Positions 15,973 through 27,629 of a stretch of DNA of 64,000 nt are shown piece by piece; the first letter of the stretch is position 1, and each line of letters opens with the position of its first letter. This DNA is from Pseudolactococcus raffinolactis NBRC 100932 (GTDB lineage Bacteria > Bacillota > Bacilli > Lactobacillales > Streptococcaceae): the NCBI RefSeq assembly GCF_001591765.1, contig NZ_BCVN01000004.1, positions 32,299-96,298 on the forward strand, written 5' to 3'. The notes below the pieces were generated by a model. It did not search any database. It saw only the letters and a program-made list of their open reading frames with translations, and was not told where the DNA came from. The position numbers and the translations under genes are program-made.

Positions 15973-17391
15973 TTACCCTACAGAGCCTTCCATTTCATAA
16001 CTAATCAAGCGATTCAACTCAACCGCATATTCCATTGGTAATTCTTTCGTGAACGGTTCAACGAATCCCATGACGATCATTTCTGTCGCTTCAGATTCTG
16101 TCAACCCACGGCTCATAAGATAGTAAAGCTGTTCTTCAGAAATTTTAGAGACTTTCGCTTCGTGCTCAAGGGCAACTTGTGAATTGTGAATCTCATTAAA
16201 GGGAATCGTGTCAGATTTCGAAATATCATCCATGATGATGGTATCACATTCGATATGGCTGACTGATTTCTTACTTGCTGGATTGAAGGTCACCTGACCA
16301 CGGTAGTTGACTTCACCACCACCTTTGGCAATGGACTTAGACACAATCGAGCTTGATGTATTTGGAGCATTGTGTATCATTTTAGCCCCAGTATCTTGGA
16401 TTTGTGAGCGATTGGCAAAGGCGATAGATAACATCGTACCGCGTGCGCCAGGGCCATCCAAATAAACGGCTGGATATTTCATGGTAATCGCAGCACCCAA
16501 GTTACCGTCGATCCATTCAACAGTCGCATTGCTCAAAGCACGAGCACGTTTGGTTACCAAGTTGTAGACGTTATCTGACCAGTTTTGGATGGTTGAGTAG
16601 CGCACGTAAGCGCCGTCAAGTGCGAAGATTTCTACAACTGCCGCGTGAAGCGAGTTACTGTTATAAGTCGGTGCTGTACAGCCTTCGACATAATGTACGC
16701 TGGCTCCTTCGTCAACAACGATAAGTGTCCGTTCAAACTGACCTGTATTTTCGTTATTAATCCGGAAATAAGTTTGCAAAGGAATATCAACTTTAATGCC
16801 TTTAGGGACGTAGATGAAAGTCCCACCAGACCAAACAGCCGAGTTAAGAGCTGCCAATTTATTATCAGTTGGCGGCACCAATTTTGCAAAGTATTTCTTG
16901 AAAATTTCAGGATATTCTTTCAAGGCTGAGTCCGTATCGGTAAAGACGATACCGAGTTTTGTGAACTCATCTTTCATGTTATGGTAGACAACTTCTGACT
17001 CATACTGAGCTGAAGCTCCTGCCAAATAAGCACGTTCTGCTTCTGGAATCCCGATACGTTCAAAGGTTTCTTTGATTTTCTCAGGCACATCATCCCATGA
17101 ACGAGCAGGTTTATCAGATGCTTTTTGATAATAGATGATATCATCAAAATTAACACCTGATAAATCTGGTCCCCATTTAGGGAGTGGCAATTTGCGGTAG
17201 GCTTCTAGTGATTTCAAACGGAAATCAAGCATCCATTCTGGTTCTTCTTTTTCAGCTGAGATGGCGCGAACGACTTCTTCAGTCAGGCCACGGCCTGTCG
17301 AATAAATCGGTGTCACGTCATCGTGAAAACCAAACTGATAGTCACCTAAGTCGACTTCTTCAATGTTGGGTTTGATAATATCTTCTGCCAT
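15973..17391 (-). CDS. sufB: Fe-S cluster assembly scaffold SufB
   Basis: 472 residues, full length. SufB forms the SufBC2D scaffold on which Fe-S clusters are built in the cytoplasm. Family marks include [15 protein letters not shown], the [20 protein letters not shown] end and [10 protein letters not shown]. It is the last gene of the suf operon, 46 bp after tgt. Its final codons serve as the integration site of the island and remain in frame. The window's hydrogenase, PFOR and LeuCD all need Fe-S clusters. Confidence 0.96.
   Translation of the reverse strand: MAEDIIKPNIEEVDLGDYQFGFHDDVTPIYSTGRGLTEEVVRAISAEKEEPEWMLDFRLKSLEAYRKLPLPKWGPDLSGVNFDDIIYYQKASDKPARSWDDVPEKIKETFERIGIPEAERAYLAGASAQYESEVVYHNMKDEFTKLGIVFTDTDSALKEYPEIFKKYFAKLVPPTDNKLAALNSAVWSGGTFIYVPKGIKVDIPLQTYFRINNENTGQFERTLIVVDEGASVHYVEGCTAPTYNSNSLHAAVVEIFALDGAYVRYSTIQNWSDNVYNLVTKRARALSNATVEWIDGNLGAAITMKYPAVYLDGPGARGTMLSIAFANRSQIQDTGAKMIHNAPNTSSSIVSKSIAKGGGEVNYRGQVTFNPASKKSVSHIECDTIIMDDISKSDTIPFNEIHNSQVALEHEAKVSKISEEQLYYLMSRGLTESEATEMIVMGFVEPFTKELPMEYAVELNRLISYEMEGSVG
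15976..15995. repeat. Attachment site inside the sufB 3' end
   Basis: CCCTACAGAGCCTTCCATTT encodes the last sufB residues (EMEGSVG). The island supplies or keeps this end, so sufB stays intact, whereas the copies at 972 and 2655 have drifted. Confidence 0.8.
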
Positions 17392-17437
17392 ATTTTTTGG
17401 TGCCTTTCATTTTTTTAATTAACGGTAAACCGTCTAT

Positions 17438-18736
<1,299 letters not shown>

Positions 18737-19210
18737 TTAAATCTCACAGTGTCCTGATAGGTTGGCAACCTCAGAGCTGCCGTTGTTATTTTCCAAGGCT
18801 TTTTTCAAAGCGTTCCATGCTAAAGTTGAGCATTTGATCCGTTGTGGAAATTTGGCAACGCCAGATAGCAAGGCACCATCGCCTAATCTTTCTTGACGGT
18901 CATCGGCTTTACCTTGAACCATCTCAGAAAAAATATCTGCTAATTCAAAGGCTTCATCCGTCGTTTTGCCAATGACAGCATCGGTCATCATTGAGGCTGA
19001 AGCTGTCGAAATACTACAACCTGAGCCGTCGAAGGCGATATCTGTAATGGTATCGCCGTCCAATTTCAACGAGAGTTTAATCACATCGCCACAGGTTGGG
19101 TTATTCAAATCCACCGTCTCACCATCCTGCAATTGGCCGTGGTGATGCGGGTGACTTGAATGATCAAGAATCACCTGACGATAGAGGTTATCTAATTTAG
19201 AAAGCGCCAT
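18737..19210 (-). CDS. sufU: Fe-S assembly protein SufU
   Basis: 157 residues. Zinc-containing sulfur-transfer partner of SufS in Gram-positive bacteria. Conserved ligands are visible in NPTCGD, GSGCSIS and IKCSTLAW. It accepts sulfur from SufS and passes it to the SufBCD scaffold. It lies 63 bp after sufS and abuts tgt. Confidence 0.95.
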   Translation of the reverse strand: MALSKLDNLYRQVILDHSSHPHHHGQLQDGETVDLNNPTCGDVIKLSLKLDGDTITDIAFDGSGCSISTASASMMTDAVIGKTTDEAFELADIFSEMVQGKADDRQERLGDGALLSGVAKFPQRIKCSTLAWNALKKALENNNGSSEVANLSGHCEI

Positions 19211-19273
19211 GGTTACTCCTTTGGTAATACGCTGGTCAAGTCGTTTGGTAGCATCTGTTTAAGTGTTGGTCAC

Positions 19274-20497
<1,224 letters not shown>

Positions 20498-20545
20498 CTA
20501 GTCTCACTCCTACATTAAACTGCTCGTCTCTACCACTTGTGAGAC

Positions 20546-21808
20546 TTAACGTTTGTCTAGTTTACTTTCGATCACGTCGATCATTTCTTGACGCACGGCC
20601 TTAACCGGAATTTCACCAATGACAGCGCCCAAGAAACCACGAACGACCAAACGCTCAGCAGTATCTTGGTCAAGACCACGACTCATGAGGTAGTACATAT
20701 CTTCTGGGTCAACTTGACCGATTGACGCCGCGTGACCCGCAGTCACATCATTTTCATCGATCAAAAGAATCGGGTTAGCATCCGAACGTGCCTTATCAGA
20801 CAACATCAAGACACGTGATTCTTGTTGCGCATCAGCACCTTTGGCGCCGCGGATGATGTGGCCAATGCCGTTGAACGTCAAGGTTCCGGCTTCTAAGATG
20901 ACACCGTGTTGTAAAATATGCCCAATCGAATGTGGTGCATAGTTGGTAACTCGTGTATCGATACCTTGAATTTGTTTGCCTGAAGAAATTGCCACCGCTT
21001 TAAGTTCTGCGTGACTACCTTCACCGACTAAGTCGCTGTCAAAATCAGCAACGACATTACCTTCGTTCATCACACCAAGGTTCCAGTCAATTTGTGCATT
21101 TTTATTTAAGCGACCACGACGACTGATGAAAGTTGTCAAATTGCTACCTAAACGGTCAATCGCTGAAAATTTAACTTGTGCGCCTTCAAGTGCAATCACT
21201 TCAACTGCAATATTAGCTGTATTCTTAACGCTATCTTTGCCAAGGCTTTCAAAACGTTCCAAGTATGACAGTTTTGCATGTTTCCCGACAATAATCAAAA
21301 CGTGTTTATTGAAAGGCACCGCTTCGTCAGAATCTTGATAAAAGAGACCTTCGACTGGTACATTCACTTCAACATTATCTGGCACGTATAAGACTGCCGC
21401 TGAGTTAAAATAAGCAGTATGGTAAGCTGTTAACTTGTCTTCGTCAAAAGGTAAGGCTGTCCCAAAATACTGCTCGATGATTTCTGGAATTTCTTCCAAG
21501 GCTGAATAAAAGTCTGTGAAAATCACACCTTTATTCGCCAAATCTGGTGATAACTGTTGGAAAACAGTTGTCGTACCGACTTGAATCAACTTAGGATTTT
21601 CACCTAAGTTTGTAAAATCTGGCACGTTTGAACTGTCAAGAGATTCAGTGATATCGTTGTTACCAAAGTTCCAACGGTCAAGCTTGACACGCTGAATTAA
21701 GGGGCGGTTCAATTCACTGATTTTATCAAATGCCGTTTGACGGCGCACTTGCAACCATTCTGGTTCCGCATGTGCCTGTGAAAAAGCAATAATATTTTCT
21801 TTCGCCAT
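20546..21808 (-). CDS. sufD: Fe-S cluster assembly protein SufD
   Basis: 420 residues from ATG 21808 (MAKENIIAFS), chosen because it has AAGAAGGAG upstream and starts 14 nt after sufC; the longer frame runs into sufC. C-terminal beta-helix with SDANPILLIDENDVTAGHAAS and [20 protein letters not shown] typical of SufD. It forms the scaffold with SufB and SufC. Confidence 0.95.
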   Translation of the reverse strand: MAKENIIAFSQAHAEPEWLQVRRQTAFDKISELNRPLIQRVKLDRWNFGNNDITESLDSSNVPDFTNLGENPKLIQVGTTTVFQQLSPDLANKGVIFTDFYSALEEIPEIIEQYFGTALPFDEDKLTAYHTAYFNSAAVLYVPDNVEVNVPVEGLFYQDSDEAVPFNKHVLIIVGKHAKLSYLERFESLGKDSVKNTANIAVEVIALEGAQVKFSAIDRLGSNLTTFISRRGRLNKNAQIDWNLGVMNEGNVVADFDSDLVGEGSHAELKAVAISSGKQIQGIDTRVTNYAPHSIGHILQHGVILEAGTLTFNGIGHIIRGAKGADAQQESRVLMLSDKARSDANPILLIDENDVTAGHAASIGQVDPEDMYYLMSRGLDQDTAERLVVRGFLGAVIGEIPVKAVRQEMIDVIESKLDKR

Positions 21809-21821
21809 ATTATGCTCCTTC

Positions 21822-22592
21822 TTAAGCTTCTTCTTTGTACTCAATACCAAGGTCTTTAGCGATGCCATGGTAACCTTCAGTTTCCAAGCGTGCTGCTAAT
21901 TCAGGGCCACCTGTCATGACAACGCGACCTTCCATCATCACGTGCACCACATCTGGTGTGATGTAGTTCAAGAGACGTTGGTAGTGAGTGATGATCAAGG
22001 CACCGAAGTTTTCACCACGGATGGCATTCACACCTTTAGAAACGACTTTCAAGGCATCAATATCAAGACCTGAGTCGATTTCATCTAGGATAGCAAATTT
22101 AGGTTCAAGCATGAGTAACTGTAGAATTTCGTTACGTTTTTTCTCACCGCCTGAAAAGCCTTCGTTAAGGTAACGTTCAGCCATGGCTTCGTCCATATTG
22201 AGCAAGTCCATTTTACTGTCTAATTTTTTCAAGAAGTCCATGACACCAATTTTGTCATCTTCTTCACGTCCAGCATTCATTGCAGCGCGCATGAATTCAG
22301 CATTTGTAATCCCAGCAATTTCACTTGGATATTGCATGGCCAAGAAAAGACCTAAACGCGCGCGTTCGTCTACTTCAAGTTCTAATACATTAATACCGTC
22401 AAGCAAAATTTCGCCTTGTGTGACTTCAAAATTAGGGTTACCCATAATCGCAGCAGAAAGTGTTGATTTCCCTGTTCCATTTGGTCCCATGATGGCATGA
22501 ATCTCGTTTGTATTGATTGTCAGGTTCACACCTTTAAGGATTTCTTTTTCCTCAACGCGGACGTATAAATCTTTAATTTCTAATGTAGACAT
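21822..22592 (-). CDS. sufC: Fe-S assembly ATPase SufC
   Basis: 256 residues from ATG 22592 (MSTLEIKDLYV, GGAGG upstream). ABC-type ATPase: Walker A GPNGTGKST, signature FSGGEKKR, Walker B FAILDEIDSG. It powers conformational change in SufBC2D. First gene of the operon; a terminator and a TTGATAAAAT promoter-like sequence precede it. Confidence 0.95.
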   Translation of the reverse strand: MSTLEIKDLYVRVEEKEILKGVNLTINTNEIHAIMGPNGTGKSTLSAAIMGNPNFEVTQGEILLDGINVLELEVDERARLGLFLAMQYPSEIAGITNAEFMRAAMNAGREEDDKIGVMDFLKKLDSKMDLLNMDEAMAERYLNEGFSGGEKKRNEILQLLMLEPKFAILDEIDSGLDIDALKVVSKGVNAIRGENFGALIITHYQRLLNYITPDVVHVMMEGRVVMTGGPELAARLETEGYHGIAKDLGIEYKEEA

Positions 22593-22629
22593 AGGTTCCT
22601 CCAATTATTGTTCTAATCACTATTTTATC

Positions 22630-22660
22630 AAAATAAAAGACAAAATAACATTATTCTGTC
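22630..22660 (-). terminator. Terminator between the WecA-type gene and sufC
   Basis: GACAAAATAA and TTATTCTGTC form a 10-bp stem with one mismatch, followed on the minus strand by a T-rich tract. Confidence 0.6.
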
Positions 22661-22669
22661 TATAAACTT

Positions 22670-23842
22670 TTACATTTTTCGGCGTTTTTTAACCTCTTGA
22701 CGGTAGTCACTATTGCCGATAAACTTGACAATGTTTAAAAGTGGCGTTCGGTTCTCACCCAAGACACCGACCAGCTCAATGAGTACCTCTAACCCAATCA
22801 AACTAAAGATGAGTAAGAAAGTCCCGCCCCAGCGTGATGACACGTTAAGAATCAAGGCGATAAATGAGAAAATTCCTGCAATCCCATAAATCACCAAAAC
22901 AGCCGCATGCTGCGTTAGACCCAAACTCAAAAGGCGATGATGCAAGTGCATCCGATCTGCCTCGACCATACTACCGCCATTGAGCTTGCGACGGATCATA
23001 GCCACCACCGTGTCGGTCAATGGTACACCCAAAATCAGCATCGGTGTGACGACAGCCACAGCTGTTGCATTTTTCAAGCCTTGCAAAGACAATACTGAAA
23101 TCATGAATCCCAAGAATAAAGCGCCTGTGTCTCCAAGATAAATAATGGCAGGTGGGAAATTATAGGGGAAAAAGCCAGCGATGGCAAAGACGAGGACAAA
23201 AATCGTAATCGGTAGATAGACGTTAGTCGTCCCCAAGAAGAAATAAGCGACCAAACCCATGGTTGTCAAACTGATAATCGACACACCACTAGCTAAACCA
23301 TCTAGCCCATCAATGAGATTGACTGCATTAGTAATCGCTAAAATCCAAAAGATAGTTGCGATGAAAGACAGCCAATCTGGAAAGACTAAGAGTGGCCCAC
23401 CAAAGGGGATTTTGAAGTTATCAAAATGACTGGTCGTGAGAAACCAAATGACACAGGCACCAGCGATTTGTCCCACCAATTTACTTTTGGCTCCAAGCTC
23501 CATGATGTCATCAATCAAACCTGTCACGGCCACTATACCACCACCTAAAACAAAGGGCCAAACATAGCTGAGATAGGACTCTTTAATACCTGGATAATTT
23601 GGCAAACCAACAAAGCGTGGCAAAACAAGTAAAGTGATGATTGAAAATGCCACAAAAATGGCAACACCACCAGCTGATGGCATCGGTTTTACATTAATGC
23701 GACGAGCGTTTGGATTATCAACCGCTCCGATTTTTCGAGATACCACCACCATAATCGGCGTTAAGATCAAGGCAATAATTGCCGTTACTAACAAAATAAT
23801 AATATATTTGACCGTAAATGGAAATTCAGATAAGTTATGCAT
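22670..23842 (-). CDS. rgpG: WecA/TagO-type undecaprenyl-phosphate sugar-phosphate transferase
   Basis: 390 residues with about ten membrane helices. Polyprenyl-phosphate GlcNAc-1-phosphate transferase family: DNPNARRINVKPMPSAGG (substrate loop), NLIDGLDGLASG (catalytic Asp), YLGDTGALFLGF and HLHHRLL. It starts synthesis of wall teichoic acid or rhamnose polysaccharide by loading the lipid carrier. The position between mecA and sufC is that of streptococcal rgpG, hence the symbol; tagO would be an alternative. An extended -10 lies 8 nt before the ATG, so the mRNA is probably leaderless. Confidence 0.88.
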   Translation of the reverse strand: MHNLSEFPFTVKYIIILLVTAIIALILTPIMVVVSRKIGAVDNPNARRINVKPMPSAGGVAIFVAFSIITLLVLPRFVGLPNYPGIKESYLSYVWPFVLGGGIVAVTGLIDDIMELGAKSKLVGQIAGACVIWFLTTSHFDNFKIPFGGPLLVFPDWLSFIATIFWILAITNAVNLIDGLDGLASGVSIISLTTMGLVAYFFLGTTNVYLPITIFVLVFAIAGFFPYNFPPAIIYLGDTGALFLGFMISVLSLQGLKNATAVAVVTPMLILGVPLTDTVVAMIRRKLNGGSMVEADRMHLHHRLLSLGLTQHAAVLVIYGIAGIFSFIALILNVSSRWGGTFLLIFSLIGLEVLIELVGVLGENRTPLLNIVKFIGNSDYRQEVKKRRKM

Positions 23843-23850
23843 ATACCATT

Positions 23851-23859
23851 ATTATACCA
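23851..23859 (-). promoter_or_regulatory. Extended -10 promoter placed for leaderless transcription
   Basis: TGGTATAAT on the minus strand, 8 nt before the ATG at 23842; no ribosome binding site. An ATG nearer the box is followed by a stop after three codons, so it is not the start. Confidence 0.6.
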
Positions 23860-24037
23860 TATTCTTTTATTTTTATATGTGTCAATCTCATCTAGAAACC
23901 TTTGTTTAAGAGCATTAAAGAATCCCTTTTCCTATCTGATTAACGAGCCTAACATAAAAAAAACGACCTAGCACTTCTGCCCTGCCGTTATTTGCCATGA
24001 CTTCCCTGATTGTTTACTCATCTTAACTAACAAATAC

Positions 24038-24733
24038 TTAAATAGTTAAAACTGACATCAGATCCGATATATTTGAAATCGAATAAGTCGGCTGATAGGC
24101 CTTGCCAAGCGCCTGTTGACCAGATTGATTTAGCCAAACGCTCGCGATATCCACTTGATGAGCGCCTAAAATATCAGTTGACAAGGTGTCACCAACCATT
24201 AAAAACGCATCTTTAGTTTGCTCTGGATATAGCGCTACAATATGCTCAAAAAAAGCCTGCCTTGGTTTGGCATGACCGATTTCCTCAGAAATAACGATAT
24301 GCTCAAAGTAACGATGAAAACCCGTTAATTTCAAACGCTGATATTGAGTTGCCGTCTTGCCATTCGTCCCAACCACTAGCTGATAACCCTTTTGGTACAA
24401 TGCTTCTAGCACCTCAGCAGCACCTGCTATCACCGCATCGTTGACATTCAAAACTTGACGATAGAGTGCCTCTGCTGCGACACCATCAATGCTCTGACCA
24501 AAGGCAGCAAAAGTCTCTGAAAAACGCTGATTTAAAAGTGGCTGCGATTCTGCTCCCTTTTCGATTGCCTGCCAAACATGGGCATTGATTTCGATATAAG
24601 TCGCCACCCATGCGTCATAGTCCAGCATTGCTGTATTAAAATGCTTGAAAACTGTCGCCAATCCCTTTTTTTCGCCGGCTTTAAAATCTAACACTGTATC
24701 ATCTAAATCAAATATAATCACTCGATAGCTCAT
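24038..24733 (-). CDS. HAD-family phosphatase (YjjG-like nucleotidase)
   Basis: 231 residues from ATG 24733 (MSYRVIIFDLDDTVLDF) with GGGGAA upstream. HAD motif I DLDDTVLDF, motif II VGTNGK, motif III HAKPRQAFF, motif IV MVGDTLSTDILGA. The cap and the TNGK motif resemble YjjG-type pyrimidine 5'-nucleotidases that clean up non-canonical nucleotides. The substrate is inferred from family only. Confidence 0.8.
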   Translation of the reverse strand: MSYRVIIFDLDDTVLDFKAGEKKGLATVFKHFNTAMLDYDAWVATYIEINAHVWQAIEKGAESQPLLNQRFSETFAAFGQSIDGVAAEALYRQVLNVNDAVIAGAAEVLEALYQKGYQLVVGTNGKTATQYQRLKLTGFHRYFEHIVISEEIGHAKPRQAFFEHIVALYPEQTKDAFLMVGDTLSTDILGAHQVDIASVWLNQSGQQALGKAYQPTYSISNISDLMSVLTI

Positions 24734-24837
24734 ATCTATTCCCCTTTTTGTCTTGATTAAATCTATTATAGCGCAAAAAATGAGTTTGTCAGTCTTTTTA
24801 TAAAAATACATCTTAGTTCATCGCATGAGGACACAAA

Positions 24838-24859
24838 AAATAGCGATAACTCGCTATTT
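24838..24859 (-). terminator. Terminator of mecA
   Basis: AAATAGCGA and TCGCTATTT form a 9-bp stem with a 4-nt loop, 20 bp after the mecA stop. Confidence 0.65.
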
Positions 24860-24878
24860 AACAACTATTGATTCAAAC

Positions 24879-25544
24879 TTAAATTTGTTGCAGACTCTCA
24901 AGTGCTTCCTCACGGAAAATCGTCTTAGCATGTTCTAGCAAAGCTTCTCGTGAAAAATCAGACGGCTCACCATACTCTAACATTCTAGCACGTAGCAAGC
25001 TCACTTCTTTAAAGCCTTTACGTTTTTGATTATCAAGAATGGTTAAGTAGAAATGGTCTTGAAATTGAAAGAGTTCTGATTCTTCCACATCGTCAATCAC
25101 AGCTTGGCTCAGTCTTACTGCATCCGATATTTTATTAAATTTAAGGATAAAGTAGACAAAGTCTGCATGATCATCCATGACATCAAAGTTAGGTTTGCTT
25201 GACATATTATCCATCAAGCTTGCCATGTCACCCATCTGTTCCATGGCTTCATCCATCATTTCTTGTAAGCCTTCTGACCCTTCAGGAAATTGCATGTTGT
25301 CCATGTTTAACTCTTCTGTCACTAGCAAGTCCACACCTTGTGGATGCGGGCGAACTTGAAAAGTCATCATGCCTGTATTAGCAAACTTGTCTTCGATTTC
25401 TAGTTCACTCACTAACTCATAAAAAAGTTTTTCAACCATGCCTTGATTGACCAAAAAGTCACTCATTTTTATATCGTGCGCCTTTAAATCTTCAAATGTC
25501 AGGGAAATTTTTATCGTTTTATCATTGATTTGTTTATATTCCAT
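24879..25544 (-). CDS. mecA: Adaptor protein MecA
   Basis: 221 residues. Adaptor that brings substrates such as competence regulators to the ClpC ATPase. N-terminal substrate-binding region MEYKQINDKTIKISLTFEDL, acidic middle (EGLQEMMDEAMEQMGD), and C-terminal ClpC-binding domain from about residue 125. GAGG precedes the ATG. Gene order with the WecA-type transferase and suf is the streptococcal one. Confidence 0.92.
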   Translation of the reverse strand: MEYKQINDKTIKISLTFEDLKAHDIKMSDFLVNQGMVEKLFYELVSELEIEDKFANTGMMTFQVRPHPQGVDLLVTEELNMDNMQFPEGSEGLQEMMDEAMEQMGDMASLMDNMSSKPNFDVMDDHADFVYFILKFNKISDAVRLSQAVIDDVEESELFQFQDHFYLTILDNQKRKGFKEVSLLRARMLEYGEPSDFSREALLEHAKTIFREEALESLQQI

Positions 25545-25613
25545 CGTACTAACCTCACGTTTTGTTTCAGAGTATCTCTTTATTTTGGATCCCCTGAACT
25601 CTTATTATATCAT

Positions 25614-25637
25614 AAAAGCGCTAAAATTAGCGCTTTT
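25614..25637. terminator. Terminator between the amino acid transporter and mecA
   Basis: AAAAGCGCT and AGCGCTTTT form a 9-bp stem with a 6-nt loop. Confidence 0.75.
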
Positions 25638-25663
25638 GAGTGATTGGGGTTCTCATTTTAAGC

Positions 25664-26401
25664 TTATAAAACTTGGGCTAGGAAGTCCTGCGTCCGTTGT
25701 TCTTTAGGGTGATCAAACAGCTCGGTTGGCGTGCCACTCTCGACGATTTTGCCATCCGCCATAAAGATCACGCGATCTGCCACTTCCTTAGCAAAGCCCA
25801 TTTCATGAGTCACGATGACCATGGTCATCCCTTCTTTTGCTAAATCTTGCATGACATTTAAGACATCCCCGACCATTTCAGGATCGAGTGCAGATGTCGG
25901 CTCATCAAATAGCATGACATCAGGGTTCATGGCAAGTGCTCTCGCAATCGCAACTCGTTGTTGCTGACCGCCTGATAAACTTTGCGGGTAGGCTTCAGCT
26001 TTTTCAGACAAACCAACCTTGGCCAAAAGTTCAATGGCAACTTCAACCGCTTCTTCTTTGGATAATTTGCCAGTCGTAACTGGTGCTAAAGTTAAGTTGT
26101 CAAGAACTGTCATGTTAGGAAAAAGATTAAACTGTTGGAATACCATGCCCATTTTCTCACGGTGTTTAAAGACATCCACAGACTTATCTGCAATATTTGT
26201 GCCTTCAAAGAAAACATCACCTTTAGTGGGTGTTTCAAGCAGGTTCATGGTGCGAAGAAATGTCGATTTACCAGACCCAGAAGGACCGATCATCACGACA
26301 ACTTCACCTCTTTTAATCTGGATATCCAGGCCTTTCAACACTTCATTTTTACCGAAATATTTATGTAGGCTTTTAATTTCAATCAAATTTTGTGTGGTCA
26401 T
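25664..26401 (-). CDS. Amino acid ABC transporter ATP-binding protein (GlnQ-type)
   Basis: 245 residues. Polar amino acid importer ATPase: Walker [11 protein letters not shown]-loop [18 protein letters not shown], signature LSGGQQQR, Walker [14 protein letters not shown]. It overlaps the permease gene by 4 nt. No substrate-binding protein is adjacent, so the partner must be elsewhere or shared. Confidence 0.92.
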   Translation of the reverse strand: MTTQNLIEIKSLHKYFGKNEVLKGLDIQIKRGEVVVMIGPSGSGKSTFLRTMNLLETPTKGDVFFEGTNIADKSVDVFKHREKMGMVFQQFNLFPNMTVLDNLTLAPVTTGKLSKEEAVEVAIELLAKVGLSEKAEAYPQSLSGGQQQRVAIARALAMNPDVMLFDEPTSALDPEMVGDVLNVMQDLAKEGMTMVIVTHEMGFAKEVADRVIFMADGKIVESGTPTELFDHPKEQRTQDFLAQVL

Positions 26402-27084
26402 TTTGCATATCCTTTCCCAAGTTTTTTCTCAAGGAGATTGATGAGTCTACTTGTGATAAAGGTCACCACGAAATAATAAACAGCGACGAGCAACCATGGT
26501 GATAAACTTTGATAAGTAGTTGAACTTGTCGTTTGCGCGCCATTATAAAGCTCCATAACGCCAATCGTCGCCAACAGTGAACTATCCTTGATGATGGTCA
26601 CAAACTCATTTCCCAAAGCAGGTAGGATATTGCGAATCGCTTGCGGTAAGATGACTTTCATCATGGTTTGATGTGGGCGAATACCGAGTGAAAAAGCAGC
26701 TTCAGTCTGCCCTTTTGGCACAGCGTTAATCCCGCCACGAACGATCTCAGCAACATAAGCCCCTGAGTTCATTGATAACACGATAATCCCTGGTACCAAG
26801 CGTGATAAATCCTCTGTCAGAATACCCAATTGAAATTCTGGCAATGGCATTTTACCAAGTATTTGGAAGCCGATCATGATTTGCACGAGCATGGGTGTGC
26901 CACGAAAAACTTCGATGTAGACATTGGCAAGCCAACGTAAAACATGAATCTTTGATAACTTAGCTAAGGCGATCATCGTCCCAAGTAGGGTGCCGATGGC
27001 CACGACAAAAGCTGAAATCATCAGGGTAATGATCAAGCCATCATTAAAATAAGGCAGGAATTTATCGATAAAATTAAAACTCAT
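26398..27084 (-). CDS. Amino acid ABC transporter permease
   Basis: 228 residues, HisM/GlnP-type with about five helices and the EAA loop ([22 protein letters not shown]). It starts behind a TATAAT promoter near 27120 and lies immediately upstream of its ATPase. Substrate unknown; the family imports polar amino acids. Confidence 0.9.
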   Translation of the reverse strand: MSFNFIDKFLPYFNDGLIITLMISAFVVAIGTLLGTMIALAKLSKIHVLRWLANVYIEVFRGTPMLVQIMIGFQILGKMPLPEFQLGILTEDLSRLVPGIIVLSMNSGAYVAEIVRGGINAVPKGQTEAAFSLGIRPHQTMMKVILPQAIRNILPALGNEFVTIIKDSSLLATIGVMELYNGAQTTSSTTYQSLSPWLLVAVYYFVVTFITSRLINLLEKKLGKGYAK

Positions 27085-27142
27085 AAGATTCTACTTTCTG
27101 AAAATAGTGATAGATCTAATTATATCACAATATGCTAGCGCT

Positions 27143-27511
27143 TTACTTAAATTCTCCTAGATAAAATTCAATTTGACTACCTGCTTTCACCTTGGTTTCT
27201 GTCACGCCTTTATCAGCCAGCTTGTCATTAACCTTAAAAAGCCAATAGAGATTGGCTGACTCGATTTGAGAAATGCCATCAATCTCCGTGATAATCCCTG
27301 ACTTTAGCGTTACCTTCGACTTTGATTCTAGTAAGTCTAGGACCGTTTCACCGGTTTTGATCGGGACGTTTTGATAGGTTTTAACACTTGTCTTGTCAAA
27401 TTTGACGATTAAGGTCGCTGTGCCATGCTGTTCAGACTTAACAACTTTATGGCATGACGAAAGAAGGATGACTGATAAGAGACAAAATAAACTGAATAAA
27501 AATTTTTTCAT
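27143..27511 (-). CDS. Small lipoprotein with DUF4430-type domain
   Basis: 122 residues. Signal peptide with lipobox LLSSC (Cys at 20). The rest resembles the DUF4430/SLBB-like fold (GETVLDLLESKS, YWLFKVNDKLADKGV, AGSQIEFYLGEF), found in surface lipoproteins and cobalamin-binding proteins. It is a single gene; function not known. Confidence 0.75.
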   Translation of the reverse strand: MKKFLFSLFCLLSVILLSSCHKVVKSEQHGTATLIVKFDKTSVKTYQNVPIKTGETVLDLLESKSKVTLKSGIITEIDGISQIESANLYWLFKVNDKLADKGVTETKVKAGSQIEFYLGEFK

Positions 27512-27595
27512 AAGACTATTTTATCAAAAAAATGTGTTTGATTGTCAAATCTGCTACTGACAAGTTTGACAACTTTCAAAACTTTGACCATAAAA

Positions 27596-27614
27596 AAAAC
27601 GCCAATGGCGTTTT
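27596..27614 (-). terminator. Terminator of the MsmK-type gene
   Basis: AAAACGCC and GGCGTTTT, 8-bp stem with a 3-nt loop. Confidence 0.75.
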
Positions 27615-27629
27615 TCAGGAAGATTCAAT

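Larger units (their letters stand above)
2655..15995. mobile_element. Capsid-forming phage-inducible chromosomal island (cf-PICI) in the sufB 3' end
   Basis: About 13.3 kb bounded by copies of the sufB 3' end, with an integrase at one end. Gene order read from the integrase: int and repressor (plus strand), then on the minus strand Cro-like, excisionase-like, two small genes, primase, SF3 helicase, iterons, a 78-residue protein, HNH nuclease, small protein, TerS, TerL, DUF1056 protein, portal, protease-capsid fusion, connector, head closure and a cargo gene. There are no tail, tape-measure, receptor-binding, holin or endolysin genes. This matches the published cf-PICI class of satellites, which package themselves into their own small heads and take tails from a helper. 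The alternative is a prophage that lost exactly its tail and lysis modules, but the presence of early, replication and complete head modules makes that less likely. Confidence 0.85.

Noticed and set aside
2655..15995. Defective prophage rather than satellite
   Set aside because: A random deletion would hardly remove exactly tail and lysis modules while leaving an intact early, replication and head set between matching attachment sites; kept only as the alternative.
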